A stretch of DNA of 12,306 bases from Pseudomonadota bacterium (lineage in GTDB: Bacteria > Pseudomonadota > Gammaproteobacteria > Burkholderiales > Thiobacillaceae). The notes beneath the pieces are model-generated. The model was not told the DNA's origin, did no database searches, and worked only from the letters and a program-made list of their open reading frames with translations. The stretch is taken from contig JAUPLV010000059.1 of assembly GCA_030836725.1 (NCBI GenBank), positions 1 through 12,306 of the forward strand. The letters run 5' to 3'. Of this stretch, positions 1 to 9,188 are shown one piece after another. Numbering within the stretch: position 1 is the stretch's first letter; each line of letters starts with the position of its first letter. A program made the translations under genes and the position numbers.

Positions 1-61
1 AAAACACAGTATTCACGCGGCTCCCATTGAGGTGATGAGCGGTCAACTGCGGTTTCTAGGG

Positions 62-919
62 TCACCCCTTGCGAGCCTGTTCCGAGCGCGCCAGCTGGCG
101 CAGCCCGTCGAGGGCATGCTTCAGCGTCGGGTTGTCATTGTCGCGCGGGAAAACCATGAATGCCGGCAGCCTGAACCGCGGGCTGTCGGGCACCTGCCAC
201 AGTCGCCCGGCTTCCAGATGGTGCCGCACCAGGCGCTGCGGGAAATAGCCGCTGCCGCCGTAGGTCAGCAGCTGCTGCACCCCCAGCCAGCCGATATTGG
301 CGACCAGGGTCGGGGTCGAAACATCGGGATAGTGCTCGCTGAACTGGGCGTGGAACTCCGGTTCCCAGTCGATGTGGATGTAGCCTTCGTCCGGCCAGCC
401 GCGCGCCAGATCGCTGGTCACCAGCATCAGGGTTTCGTCGAACAGCTGTTCCGCCACGAGACCGGGCCGCGAGGTCGGCGTGTACATCATGCCGATGTCC
501 ACCGTGCCCTCGACCAGGCTCTGCATGATGTCGGCCTCGAAGCCGACCTCCAGGCGCAGCGAGACATCGGGCGAAGTCGTGCGCATCCAGGCCACCCATT
601 GCGGCAAAAAACCTTCCCACAGGGCGATGCGCCCGGACAGCACCAGCACGTCGTGGTAGCCCTGCGGCAGGCCGATGTCGTGGCGCGCCTGCTCGATGGT
701 TCGCACCAGGATTTTCGCGTGGCGCATGAAACGCTTGCCGGAGGCGGTGAGCGTCGCGCCGTGGCGGCCGCGCTCGAACAGACGCGTGCCGAGCGTCGTT
801 TCCAGCGTCTGGATGCGGGCGCTGACCGTCGACTGGGTGATGTGCAGCCGGCTGGCGGCGGCGACGAAGTTGCCGCTGGCGGCGACGGCCAGGAAGGTGC
901 GGGCGAGTTCGGTATCCAT
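62..919 (-). CDS. LysR-type transcriptional regulator
   Basis: This is a 285-residue LysR-type regulator of ordinary family length. The N-terminal winged helix-turn-helix lies at about residues 2-60: the opening MDTELARTFLAVAASGNF, then AASRLHITQSTVSARI and LFER, is the typical LysR recognition-helix pattern and resembles the HdfR-like branch. The rest (about 90-285) is the periplasmic-binding-protein-like effector domain; its ligand cannot be read from sequence. The start fits the family N-terminus (MDTEL). There is no clear Shine-Dalgarno before it, and an AT-rich TATATA lies only about 8 bases upstream of the ATG, so the transcript may have a very short leader. The gene is divergent from the DsrC-like gene across a 107-bp gap containing a T-N11-A dyad. 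Autoregulation and control of that neighbour are therefore the obvious inference, not shown. Confidence 0.93.
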   Translation of the reverse strand: MDTELARTFLAVAASGNFVAAASRLHITQSTVSARIQTLETTLGTRLFERGRHGATLTASGKRFMRHAKILVRTIEQARHDIGLPQGYHDVLVLSGRIALWEGFLPQWVAWMRTTSPDVSLRLEVGFEADIMQSLVEGTVDIGMMYTPTSRPGLVAEQLFDETLMLVTSDLARGWPDEGYIHIDWEPEFHAQFSEHYPDVSTPTLVANIGWLGVQQLLTYGGSGYFPQRLVRHHLEAGRLWQVPDSPRFRLPAFMVFPRDNDNPTLKHALDGLRQLARSEQARKG

Positions 920-930
920 GCCGGTTTTAT

Positions 931-949
931 ATATCGAAATTACCGATAT
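931..949. promoter_or_regulatory. Candidate LysR operator (T-N11-A dyad)
   Basis: A perfect inverted repeat ATATCG-N7-CGATAT lies in the divergent gap between the LysR gene and the DsrC-like gene. Inside it, ATC-N9-GAT gives the T-N11-A form typical of LysR binding sites. A second, related half-site pair, CGA-N6-TCG, lies at 957-968 and shares the CGAAATT core, as expected for paired recognition and activation sites. The dyad overlaps the AT-rich sequence just upstream of the LysR start, which fits autorepression. Binding is inferred. Confidence 0.6.
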
Positions 950-968
950 CAGGTAGCGAAATTTATCG

Positions 969-998
969 TTGGATGGATATATAAGACTTCCCTAAACT
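969..998 (+). promoter_or_regulatory. Possible sigma70-type promoter of the DsrC-like gene
   Basis: TTGGAT (969-974) and TAAACT (993-998) are separated by 18 bases. They lie 29 bases upstream of the DsrC-like start and immediately downstream of the LysR dyads. Both hexamers match consensus only partly, which would suit a promoter needing an activator. Confidence 0.35.
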
Positions 999-1026
999 AG
1001 ACTCATCTCAACAACAGGAGCCTGTC

Positions 1027-1365
1027 ATGAACCAAGCACCCGATCTCGCGACCTTGTTGCCCGAACGCGATGCCGAGGGGTATCTGATTGAACCCGGCGA
1101 CTGGGATGAAGACGTGGCCCAGGCCTTGGCGGCCGAGGAAAATATCGTTCTCAACGACGATCACTGGGACGCCATCCGTTTCATGCGCGACTTCTACGAG
1201 GAAAACCAGGTGGCGGCCGATGCCCGTTTCGTCATCAAGCATCTGGCCGAGCGCATGGGTAAGGAGGCGCACAAGAAACTCTTCGATCTTTTTCCCTACG
1301 GCTACGTCAAGCAGGCCTGCAAGATCGCCGGTATGCGGCGTCCGCGCGCCTGGAGCACGGGCTGA
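1027..1365 (+). CDS. DsrC/TusE-family sulfur relay protein, CysB-only variant
   Basis: This 112-residue protein has the DsrC/TusE/DsvC fold signature: EGYLIEPGDWDEDVAQALA (about 17-35), the helix DDHWDAIRFMRDFYEEN (44-60), and a C-terminal arm LFPYGYVKQACKIAG (88-102). Family members carry sulfur or a trisulfide on C-terminal cysteines. True DsrC has two, CysB in KQACKIAG and CysA ten residues later at the penultimate position; TusE keeps only CysA. Here CysB is present (Cys98), but the CysA position is Trp109 and the tail is RPRAWSTG, slightly longer than usual. It cannot form the intramolecular DsrC disulfide and is neither classical DsrC nor TusE; a regulatory or paralogous role is plausible. 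The Shine-Dalgarno AGGAG lies about 6 bases before the ATG. It is divergent from a LysR gene, and an HPP-family gene lies 86 bp downstream, possibly co-transcribed. Confidence 0.9.
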   Translation: MNQAPDLATLLPERDAEGYLIEPGDWDEDVAQALAAEENIVLNDDHWDAIRFMRDFYEENQVAADARFVIKHLAERMGKEAHKKLFDLFPYGYVKQACKIAGMRRPRAWSTG

Positions 1366-1374
1366 TATGTGTCG

Positions 1375-1405
1375 CAGGCCGCGTCTCATGCCCGGCTGCG
1401 GCCTG
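1375..1405 (+). repeat. Inverted repeat between DsrC-like and HPP genes
   Basis: CAGGCCGC (1375-1382) and GCGGCCTG (1398-1405) form a perfect 8-bp stem with a 15-base loop, starting 9 bases after the DsrC-like stop. No T-run follows, so it is not a good intrinsic terminator. An RNA-stabilising or processing hairpin between two co-transcribed genes is possible. Confidence 0.4.
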
Positions 1406-1451
1406 AAGTGAGCGCTGCCTTCTGCCGCGATTATTCAAGGGGCGTTCGATA

Positions 1452-2135
1452 GTGGTGCGCAAACTGGCTTACTCGGTTTCGGAACGCGAACACTGGATTT
1501 CGGCAGCCGGCGGCCTGTTCGGCATCCTGGTCGTGTTATGGGTCGGCCAAGTCTGGATTGGCGGCCATGCCGGCATGCTGGCGATCGCCTCGATGGGTTC
1601 CTCCGCCGTGCTGCTGTTCGCCGCGCCTCACGGCGCGATGTCGCAGCCCTGGCCGGTGTTCGGCGGACATATGGTGTCGGCGCTGATCGGCGTCACCTGC
1701 GCGCGCTGGCTGGGCGACGATACGATGCTGACCGCCTCGCTGGCGGTGGCCCTGTCGATCGCGGCCATGTACAGCCTGCGCTGTTTGCATCCGCCGGGCG
1801 GGGCCACCGCGATGTATGCCGTGCTCGGGGGTGAGACGGTACATGCGCTGGGTTATGGTTACCTGTTCAGCCCGGTGCTGCTGAACATTGCCGTGCTGCT
1901 GGCTGTGGCGGTGGCATTCAACTACCCGTTTGCCTGGCGGCGCTATCCGCAAGTCTGGCACCACCGTTCGAAGGGGGTTGACGAGACCGCTGAGAAAATC
2001 ATGATTCCCCACAGCAGTCTGGTGTACGCGCTCTCGCAGATCGATACCTTCGTCGACGTCAGCGAAGAGGACTTGCAGCGGATATATGCGCTGGCGCTGG
2101 CGGACCAATCCCAAACAACAACCATCCCATCATGA
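1452..2135 (+). CDS. HPP-family integral membrane protein
   Basis: This 227-residue protein is named after the conserved His-Pro-Pro motif, here RCLHPPGGATAMYAVLGG at about 110-127. Other family marks are SMGSSAVLLFAAPHGAMSQPWPVFGGH (47-73). Hydrophobic segments at about 18-35, 40-58, 72-88, 94-110 and 140-160 predict a small multi-helix inner-membrane protein. A soluble tail of about 65 residues (IPHSSLVYALSQIDTFVDVSEEDLQRIYALAL) is also typical of bacterial members. Some plant and cyanobacterial HPP proteins have been linked to nitrite transport; the substrate here is unknown. The start is GTG at 1452 (a second GTG follows at once), with AAGGGGCG upstream. The gene is on the same strand as the DsrC-like gene and convergent with the ZIP gene. 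Confidence 0.9.
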   Translation: MVRKLAYSVSEREHWISAAGGLFGILVVLWVGQVWIGGHAGMLAIASMGSSAVLLFAAPHGAMSQPWPVFGGHMVSALIGVTCARWLGDDTMLTASLAVALSIAAMYSLRCLHPPGGATAMYAVLGGETVHALGYGYLFSPVLLNIAVLLAVAVAFNYPFAWRRYPQVWHHRSKGVDETAEKIMIPHSSLVYALSQIDTFVDVSEEDLQRIYALALADQSQTTTIPS

Positions 2136-2346
2136 AATATCCGGGCTAGCGCCAGCCGCTTCATTTCGTCCTTATCTAATATCCGGGGACACGAATAACG
2201 CGCGTAAGGCGTCACTGGCTGGGGGTGTTTCAGCAGCCTGTTATGCGCTGGTGCTGGCTGACCAGCCGCAGCCGGCTCCCAGGATGGAAGTGCAACCCGC
2301 CGGATCGCCGCGCGAGTTCGACTGATCCGCCTGCGCGGACCGGGCA
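2136..2346. other. Convergent intergenic region, no gene seen
   Basis: These 211 bases lie between the ends of the HPP gene (plus) and the ZIP gene (minus). No convincing coding frame was found. It holds a 10-bp direct repeat AATATCCGGG (2136-2145 and 2178-2187) and a small perfect hairpin GCTGG-CTGA-CCAGC (2253-2266). Neither is followed by a T-run, so a clear intrinsic terminator was not found for either gene. Confidence 0.5.
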
Positions 2347-3264
2347 TCAACCCAGCGCGGTGTCCAGCATCATCATCACCACGAAGCCGCCGATGAGACC
2401 AAGCGTGGCGGCCTGTTCGTGGCTCTTGCGGTGGGTTTCGGGAATGATCTCATGCGATACCACCCAGATCATCGCGCCGGCGGAAAAGCCCAGGCCGGCC
2501 GGGTAGAGCGGCGCGAATCCGGAGGTGAGCGCGACGCCGACGATGGCCCCGAGCGGCTCGGCCAGGCCGGTGAGCGCGGCGGCCAGCGTGGCCTGCCACG
2601 GCGCATACGCGATGGTGCGCAGCGCGACTGCCACCACCAGGCCCTCGGGGACGTCCTGGATCGCGATGGCCGCCGCCAGCGGGATGCCGACCGAGGGATC
2701 GCCGCCGGCAAAACCCACCCCGATCGCCATACCCTCGGGGAAGTTGTGCAACGCGATGGCGAACACCATCAGCCATACGCGGCGAAGCTGCATCCAGTCG
2801 GGGCCGTGGCGACCGGACTGGACATGTTCGTGCGGGATGGCTTTGTCGGCCAGCAGCAGGAACACTGCGCCGAGCATCAGGCCGGCGGCGACCAGGGCGG
2901 CGCCGGCCGGCCGGCTGCCGAGGATGTCGCTGCCCGCGGCGACGCCGGGCAGGATGAGCGAGAAGCATGACGCCGCCATCATCACCCCGGCACCGAAGCC
3001 GAGCATGATGTCTTCCCAACGAGATGAAATTCGGCGAACGAACAGCGCAGGCAGTGCGCCCAGTGCGGTTGCGAGCGCGGCGACCGCGGAGCCGGCCAGC
3101 GCCTGCCCCATCGGGGTGTCGAGGCGGGCGCCGCCCTGCGCCACCGCTACCCAGGCCAGCGCGGCCAGCAGTGCCATCGCCAGCACGCCACTGCCGACTC
3201 GCGCCACCCGGGCGCGGCGCGGGTCGGACAGCAATGCCTGCAGGGTGTGGACGGTGCTGTTCAT
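2347..3264 (-). CDS. ZIP-family divalent metal transporter (BbZIP/GufA-like)
   Basis: A 305-residue inner-membrane transporter of the ZIP family, which moves Zn2+ and related divalent cations into the cytoplasm. It is close in length and motif layout to Bordetella bronchiseptica ZIP. The binuclear metal site is intact: HNFPEGMA gives His173, Asn174 and Glu177; IQDVPEGL gives Gln203, Asp204 and Glu207; Glu236 lies in TGLAEPLGA; Met95 lies in GAGVMMAAS; and HEIIPETH (271-278) carries the later pair. About eight membrane helices are expected; hydrophobic runs are visible near 25-43, 54-75, 85-110, 120-139, 162-185, 193-215, 226-250 and 255-300. A His-containing loop (PHEHVQSGRHG, 144-154) lies between helices 3 and 4. 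The weak GAAGG almost touches the ATG. Metal specificity is not readable, and no metal-regulator site was recognised upstream. Confidence 0.93.
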   Translation of the reverse strand: MNSTVHTLQALLSDPRRARVARVGSGVLAMALLAALAWVAVAQGGARLDTPMGQALAGSAVAALATALGALPALFVRRISSRWEDIMLGFGAGVMMAASCFSLILPGVAAGSDILGSRPAGAALVAAGLMLGAVFLLLADKAIPHEHVQSGRHGPDWMQLRRVWLMVFAIALHNFPEGMAIGVGFAGGDPSVGIPLAAAIAIQDVPEGLVVAVALRTIAYAPWQATLAAALTGLAEPLGAIVGVALTSGFAPLYPAGLGFSAGAMIWVVSHEIIPETHRKSHEQAATLGLIGGFVVMMMLDTALG

Positions 3265-3328
3265 GCCTTCACTCTAGAACGTGTTGGGCACAATTTTTCC
3301 GGATGAGCCCTTCACGAAACAGGACGGC

Positions 3329-3418
3329 TCAATCCGGCATCTCCAGCGTCACCCCTTCGAGGCCGGCGCCGAGCAGCGCCAGCGCGGCAAGCATGTGATC
3401 ACAGAATTGTCCGATCAT
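3329..3418 (-). CDS. Small ORF, 29 aa, unknown function
   Basis: A 29-codon frame (MIGQFCDHMLAALALLGAG at the start, ending in TLEMPD) begins 19 bases after the 101-aa ORF on the same strand. It is preceded by a strong Shine-Dalgarno, GGAGGG, 7 bases from the ATG. An in-frame ATG at 3433 would give a slightly longer form, but the ribosome site favours 3418. It contains a short hydrophobic stretch (MLAALALLGAGL) but no recognised family. The ribosome site and tandem placement are the only support for translation. Confidence 0.4.
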   Translation of the reverse strand: MIGQFCDHMLAALALLGAGLEGVTLEMPD

Positions 3419-3437
3419 GGTTTTGCCCTCCATGGGT

Positions 3438-3743
3438 TTAAAGGTATTTGATGCGGCTGCGCAGATTCTCGATATCCGTTGCCACATCGCGCAGCGTGGC
3501 GCCGTCATCTGTCGTGCCGGCGAGGACGGCGCGGCCAGATACCGGGATGACGCTGTCGATCTGGAAGCGCCCGCTGGCGCCGCGCAGGAAGCATTCCTCG
3601 TCGAAATAGAGGCGGTCGCCCGCGGTGCCGACCATGTCGGACTCGATCGTGTCATAGCCGATCAGGCTGGCGAGATCGGCATGGCTGCCGATGTTGACGG
3701 CCTCGACGGATCGGGTTTCGGAGTTGATCAGTAAAGCTTTCAT
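3438..3743 (-). CDS. Conserved hypothetical protein, possibly DUF3846-like
   Basis: A 101-residue soluble protein. The opening MKALLINSETRSVEAVNI, then LASLIGYDTIES, LYFDEECFLRG, FQID and PVSGRAVLAGTTDDG, resembles small phage- and plasmid-associated proteins of the DUF3846 type, which start MKALLI and share a GxDxxE...DEEG...P(I/L)xGxxVvxG layout. This assignment is from memory of the pattern and is tentative. The function is unknown. No transmembrane segment or catalytic motif was seen. It lies between katG and the 29-aa ORF on the same strand; a hairpin resembling a terminator separates it from katG. The Shine-Dalgarno is weak (GATGAGAC). Confidence 0.65.
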   Translation of the reverse strand: MKALLINSETRSVEAVNIGSHADLASLIGYDTIESDMVGTAGDRLYFDEECFLRGASGRFQIDSVIPVSGRAVLAGTTDDGATLRDVATDIENLRSRIKYL

Positions 3744-3774
3744 GCGTCTTGTCTCATCAAGAAAACAATCGGGT

Positions 3775-3800
3775 AAAACCCGCCTGGGCGGGGCGGGGTT
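3775..3800 (-). terminator. Probable intrinsic terminator of katG
   Basis: On the minus strand, AACCCCGCC (3800-3792) pairs with GGCGGGTT (3784-3777) with one bulged C and a 7-base loop, followed by TTTT. It lies about 25 bases beyond the katG stop. The T-run is short and partly inside the stem, so some read-through into the 101-aa ORF is possible. Confidence 0.5.
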
Positions 3801-3824
3801 ACGCGACCTTGCCGGCCAGCGCGC

Positions 3825-6002
<2,178 letters not shown>

Positions 6003-6117
6003 GTCGGGTCTCCTTCGAATTGCTGCAATCAGGCAGTGATTGTATTAAAGACCACAAATGAAAATCTGACCCATGAATAATCTAGAATGATTCAATTGAC
6101 AAAAGCGAATGAACGCC
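6003..6117. promoter_or_regulatory. katG-oxyR divergent regulatory region
   Basis: This AT-rich gap is the natural place for OxyR binding and both promoters. For katG (minus strand) a TACAAT -10 hexamer sits at 6044-6039 with no good -35 at 17 bases, which fits an activator-dependent promoter and gives a leader of about 30 bases. An imperfect dyad around CTAG (about 6080-6096) lies between the two genes. I could not align a full four-element OxyR ATAG/CTAT motif, so the exact operator is not assigned. Confidence 0.45.
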
Positions 6118-7023
6118 ATGACCCTGCAGGAACTGAAATATCTGGTGGCGCTGGCCGATCATGGCCACTTCGGGCGTGCGGCCGAGGCCTGCTTCATCAC
6201 CCAGTCGACGCTGTCGACCCAGATCAGGAAGCTGGAGGACTTCCTCGGCGTGACGCTGTTCGACCGCAGCCTCAAGCGCGTCACGCCGACGCCGATCGGC
6301 CGTGAAATCCTGGCGGCGGCACGCAGCATCGTCGAGGAATCCGAGCGCATCCGCGAACTGGCGAAGCACGCGCAGGACCCGATGGCGCGAACGATCCAAC
6401 TTGGCGTGATTCCCACGCTCGGGCCTTATTACCTGCCACACGCGCTGACCCTGGTGCACAGGAAGCACCCCGATCTGCGCCTGCTGCTGCGCGAGGAAAT
6501 GACGCCGCAAATCCTTGGGCATCTGCAGGACGGCAAGCTCGATGCCGGGCTGCTGGCCATGCCCGTCACCGACGACAGCCTGCGCGTCGAGCCGCTGTTC
6601 TACGAGCCGTTTTATGCCGCGTTGCCCGCCGGGCATGCGCTCGCCAGGCGCGAGGTGCTGAAGGTGGCGGACATCATGAGCGAGAAACTGCTGCTGCTGG
6701 ATGAAGGCCACTGCCTCCGCGATCAGGCGCTCGATGTGTGCGGCAGCGGCTCGCGCGGCCGCGAGGAAGTCCGCGCCACCAGCCTGGAAACCCTGCGCCA
6801 GATGGTCGGCATGGGATTGGGCCTGACGCTGCTGCCGGCGCTGGCGGTGGATGCCGGGCCGCGCGTCAGCAAAAAGTCGATCGAGATCCGCCCCTTCAAG
6901 TCGCCGCCGCCGGGCCGCACCATCGCCCTGGTATGGCGCAAGCGAGCGCCGTTTTCGGAGACGTTCGAGCGCCTGGCGCAGATGCTCAAGAACGCCCTGC
7001 CGGCTGGAGTGGAGGCGGTTTAG
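6118..7023 (+). CDS. oxyR: Hydrogen peroxide sensor-regulator OxyR
   Basis: A LysR-type regulator of 301 residues from the chosen start. The N-terminal helix-turn-helix is HFGRAAEACFITQSTLSTQIRKLEDFLGV. The regulatory domain contains GHCLRDQALDVC, whose two cysteines are the peroxide-sensing pair; counted from 6118 they are Cys199 and Cys208, exactly the E. coli numbers. RATSLETLRQMVGMGLGLTLLPALAV also matches OxyR. An earlier in-frame ATG at 6109 would add three residues (MNA). I prefer 6118 because homologues begin MTL and because of the cysteine numbering; neither start has a good Shine-Dalgarno. On peroxide the cysteines form a disulfide and the protein activates katG and other defence genes. 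It is divergent from katG and ends 11 bp from the convergent helicase gene. Confidence 0.96.
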   Translation: MTLQELKYLVALADHGHFGRAAEACFITQSTLSTQIRKLEDFLGVTLFDRSLKRVTPTPIGREILAAARSIVEESERIRELAKHAQDPMARTIQLGVIPTLGPYYLPHALTLVHRKHPDLRLLLREEMTPQILGHLQDGKLDAGLLAMPVTDDSLRVEPLFYEPFYAALPAGHALARREVLKVADIMSEKLLLLDEGHCLRDQALDVCGSGSRGREEVRATSLETLRQMVGMGLGLTLLPALAVDAGPRVSKKSIEIRPFKSPPPGRTIALVWRKRAPFSETFERLAQMLKNALPAGVEAV

Positions 7024-7034
7024 CGGGCCGCGGC

Positions 7035-9188
7035 TCAGGATCGGGCCGCGGATTTCCCTGGCAGCGGCGCGAGCAGGGCGCGGATATCGGCCTCGCTGAA
7101 TTTGGCGAGCGCGGTGCGGTCTTGCGACAGGACGCTGGTGGCGAGTTCGGCCTTTTTCTCCTGCAGCGCGAGAATCTTTTCCTCGATGCTGCCGGCCACC
7201 ACCAGCTTGTAGACGAAGACGTGCTTTTTCTGGCCGATACGGTGGGCCCGGTCGGTGGCTTGGTTTTCCACGGCGGGGTTCCACCAGGGGTCGAAGTGGA
7301 TGATGGTGTCCGCGGCGGTGAGGTTGAGGCCGACGCCTCCTGCCTTCAGGCTGATAAGAAACACCGGCGCGCCGCCTTCCTGAAAACCGCTTATGACCGT
7401 TTCGCGGTCCTGGGTGTCGCCGGTCAGCAGGCAATAGGAAATTTTTCGTTCGTCCAGTTCCGCCTCGATCAGCGCGAGCATCGAGGTGAACTGCGAGAAC
7501 AGCAGGATGCGGCGGCCTTCTTCGACCATCTCCGGCAGCATGTTCATCAGGAGGTCGAGCTTGGCGCGCTCCTTGACGGTTCTGGCGCCCTGGCTTTTAA
7601 GCAGGCGCGGGTCGCAGCACACCTGGCGCAGCTTGAGCAGCGCGTCGAGGATGACGATCTGGCTGCGTGCGAACCCCTTTTGCGCGATGGCCTCCTGAAC
7701 CTTGGCGTCCATTGCGCTGCGCATGGTTTCGTACAGGTCGCGCTGACTTCCGACGAGTTCCGCCGTGCGCACGATGACGGTCTTGGGCGGCAATTCCTTC
7801 GCAACGTCCTCCTTGCGGCGGCGCAGGATGAAAGGGGCGACGCGTTTTGACAGAATCTCCGCGCGGATCGGATTGCCGTGTTTTTCGATGGGGGTGCGGA
7901 AGGCTCGGGTGAATTGCTTGCTGTCGCCCATGAAACCAGGCAGCAGAAAATCGAATTGCGCCCACAGCTCGCCCAGATGGTTTTCCAGCGGGGTGCCGGT
8001 GAGGCACAGGCGGTGGCGGGCTTCGATGTCGCGCACGATCCTGGCCGCGCGGCTGCCGGCGTTCTTCACCGTTTGCGCTTCGTCCAGGATCAGCAGGTGC
8101 CAGCCGACCTTCGCGAGCACATCGTGGTCGCGCCATAGCAGCGGATAGGTGGTGAGCGCGACGTCGCACTGGTCGATCCGCGGAAAATGTTCGGCGCGAT
8201 CCTTGCCGTGCAGCGACAGCACGCGCAGGGCCGGCGCGAAGCGTTCGGCCTCGCGCTTCCAGTTGAAGACGAGCGAGGTCGGCAATACCACCAGCGCGGG
8301 GCGGTCGAGCCGTCCCGCTTCCTTTTTCAGCAGCAGATGCGCCAGCGTCTGCGCGGTTTTCCCCAGACCCATGTCGTCGGCCAGGATGCCGGCCAGACCC
8401 TGTTCGCGCAGGTACTGCAGCCAGGCCAGGCCGTCGCGCTGGTAGGGGCGCAGTTCAAGCCCCAGTCCCTTGGGCGGCTTGACGGGCTTGATGCCGCCCA
8501 GGTTCTGCAATTGACGGGCGAACTGGACCACGGCTTCGCCGCCCGCGCCTTTCCAATGTTTGCTGTCCGCGATGTCGGCCAGGCGCGGCGCGTCCAGCCG
8601 CGACACTTTGAGAACGCCTTCCGGGCGGGCGTCGAACAGGTCGATGAGGGTGCGCGCCAGCGGTTTCAGGCGCCCGGCCGGGGTGGTGAAACGCACGCCT
8701 TCCGGCGTGTACAGGGTGACCGCTTCGGCGTCGCGGATTTTCTTCAGTTTGGCCGCGTCGAGCCAGCGCGCGTCGCGCTGAAACAGATCATATAGCAGCG
8801 GCGCCAGCGGCATGCGCCGACCTTCCAGCACCACGCCCAGATCGAGCGACAGCCAGCCGTTTCCGTTGTCCGTGAAGTCGGCTTCCCAGGCATCGGCCTG
8901 CAGCACGAAATGGCGGAAGTCGCTGGGTACATCGACTGTCCAGCCCGCCGCGCGCAGCGCGGGCGCGCCGCTGGCGATAAAGTCCGGCCAGGCCGCTTCG
9001 CTGGCCAGGCCGAAGAGCGGGTTCTTCTGCCGTGAATGCTGAAAAACCTGCGGCGGCACGGCGGAAAAACCCGCCTTTTCGAGTTGCTTGATGCAATCGG
9101 CTTCGCGCCGGGCGTCGCGCTTGACGCGCACCGTTTCGCCTTTTTCAATCGCCCGCCTGCGTTTTGAATACGAATCGAGCTTTCGCAC
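7035..9188 (-). CDS. SNF2-family DEAD/DEAH-box helicase, probably N-terminally truncated
   Basis: A 717-residue Swi2/Snf2 ATPase. The two RecA-like lobes occupy about 245-690. Walker A is DDMGLGKT (Lys277), motif II is DEAQ (369-372), and motif III is LTGTPLENHLGELW (397-). Lobe 2 carries SLKAGGVGLNLTAADTIIHFDPWWNP (613-638) and motif VI QATDRAHRIGQ (643-653). These enzymes are ATP-driven translocases on duplex DNA; the client is unknown. Known bacterial relatives with this architecture usually have several hundred extra N-terminal residues including a SWIM zinc finger, which is absent. Here homology-like sequence starts only about 15 residues after a GTG start at 9188 with no good Shine-Dalgarno, and an in-frame TGA lies about 60 bases further upstream. 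It may be a decayed or 5'-deleted gene, or a short variant. Confidence 0.85.
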   Translation of the reverse strand: MRKLDSYSKRRRAIEKGETVRVKRDARREADCIKQLEKAGFSAVPPQVFQHSRQKNPLFGLASEAAWPDFIASGAPALRAAGWTVDVPSDFRHFVLQADAWEADFTDNGNGWLSLDLGVVLEGRRMPLAPLLYDLFQRDARWLDAAKLKKIRDAEAVTLYTPEGVRFTTPAGRLKPLARTLIDLFDARPEGVLKVSRLDAPRLADIADSKHWKGAGGEAVVQFARQLQNLGGIKPVKPPKGLGLELRPYQRDGLAWLQYLREQGLAGILADDMGLGKTAQTLAHLLLKKEAGRLDRPALVVLPTSLVFNWKREAERFAPALRVLSLHGKDRAEHFPRIDQCDVALTTYPLLWRDHDVLAKVGWHLLILDEAQTVKNAGSRAARIVRDIEARHRLCLTGTPLENHLGELWAQFDFLLPGFMGDSKQFTRAFRTPIEKHGNPIRAEILSKRVAPFILRRRKEDVAKELPPKTVIVRTAELVGSQRDLYETMRSAMDAKVQEAIAQKGFARSQIVILDALLKLRQVCCDPRLLKSQGARTVKERAKLDLLMNMLPEMVEEGRRILLFSQFTSMLALIEAELDERKISYCLLTGDTQDRETVISGFQEGGAPVFLISLKAGGVGLNLTAADTIIHFDPWWNPAVENQATDRAHRIGQKKHVFVYKLVVAGSIEEKILALQEKKAELATSVLSQDRTALAKFSEADIRALLAPLPGKSAARS

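Noticed and set aside
32..1000. A 322-codon plus-strand frame opposite the LysR gene
   Set aside because: The LysR reading on the minus strand has a clear helix-turn-helix and family length; the plus frame has no recognisable features.
1375..1405. A rho-independent terminator after the DsrC-like gene
   Set aside because: The stem is good but the loop is 15 bases and no T-run follows.
6060..6117. A full OxyR operator (four ATAG/CTAT elements) or a TTGACA promoter at 6096 for oxyR
   Set aside because: The elements could not be aligned convincingly, and TTGACA at 6096-6101 is too close to the oxyR start to serve as a -35.
6082..7434. A 450-codon minus-strand frame across oxyR and the end of the helicase
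   Set aside because: It is antisense to oxyR and out of frame with the helicase, with low-complexity Arg/Gln/Gly-rich translation and no motif.
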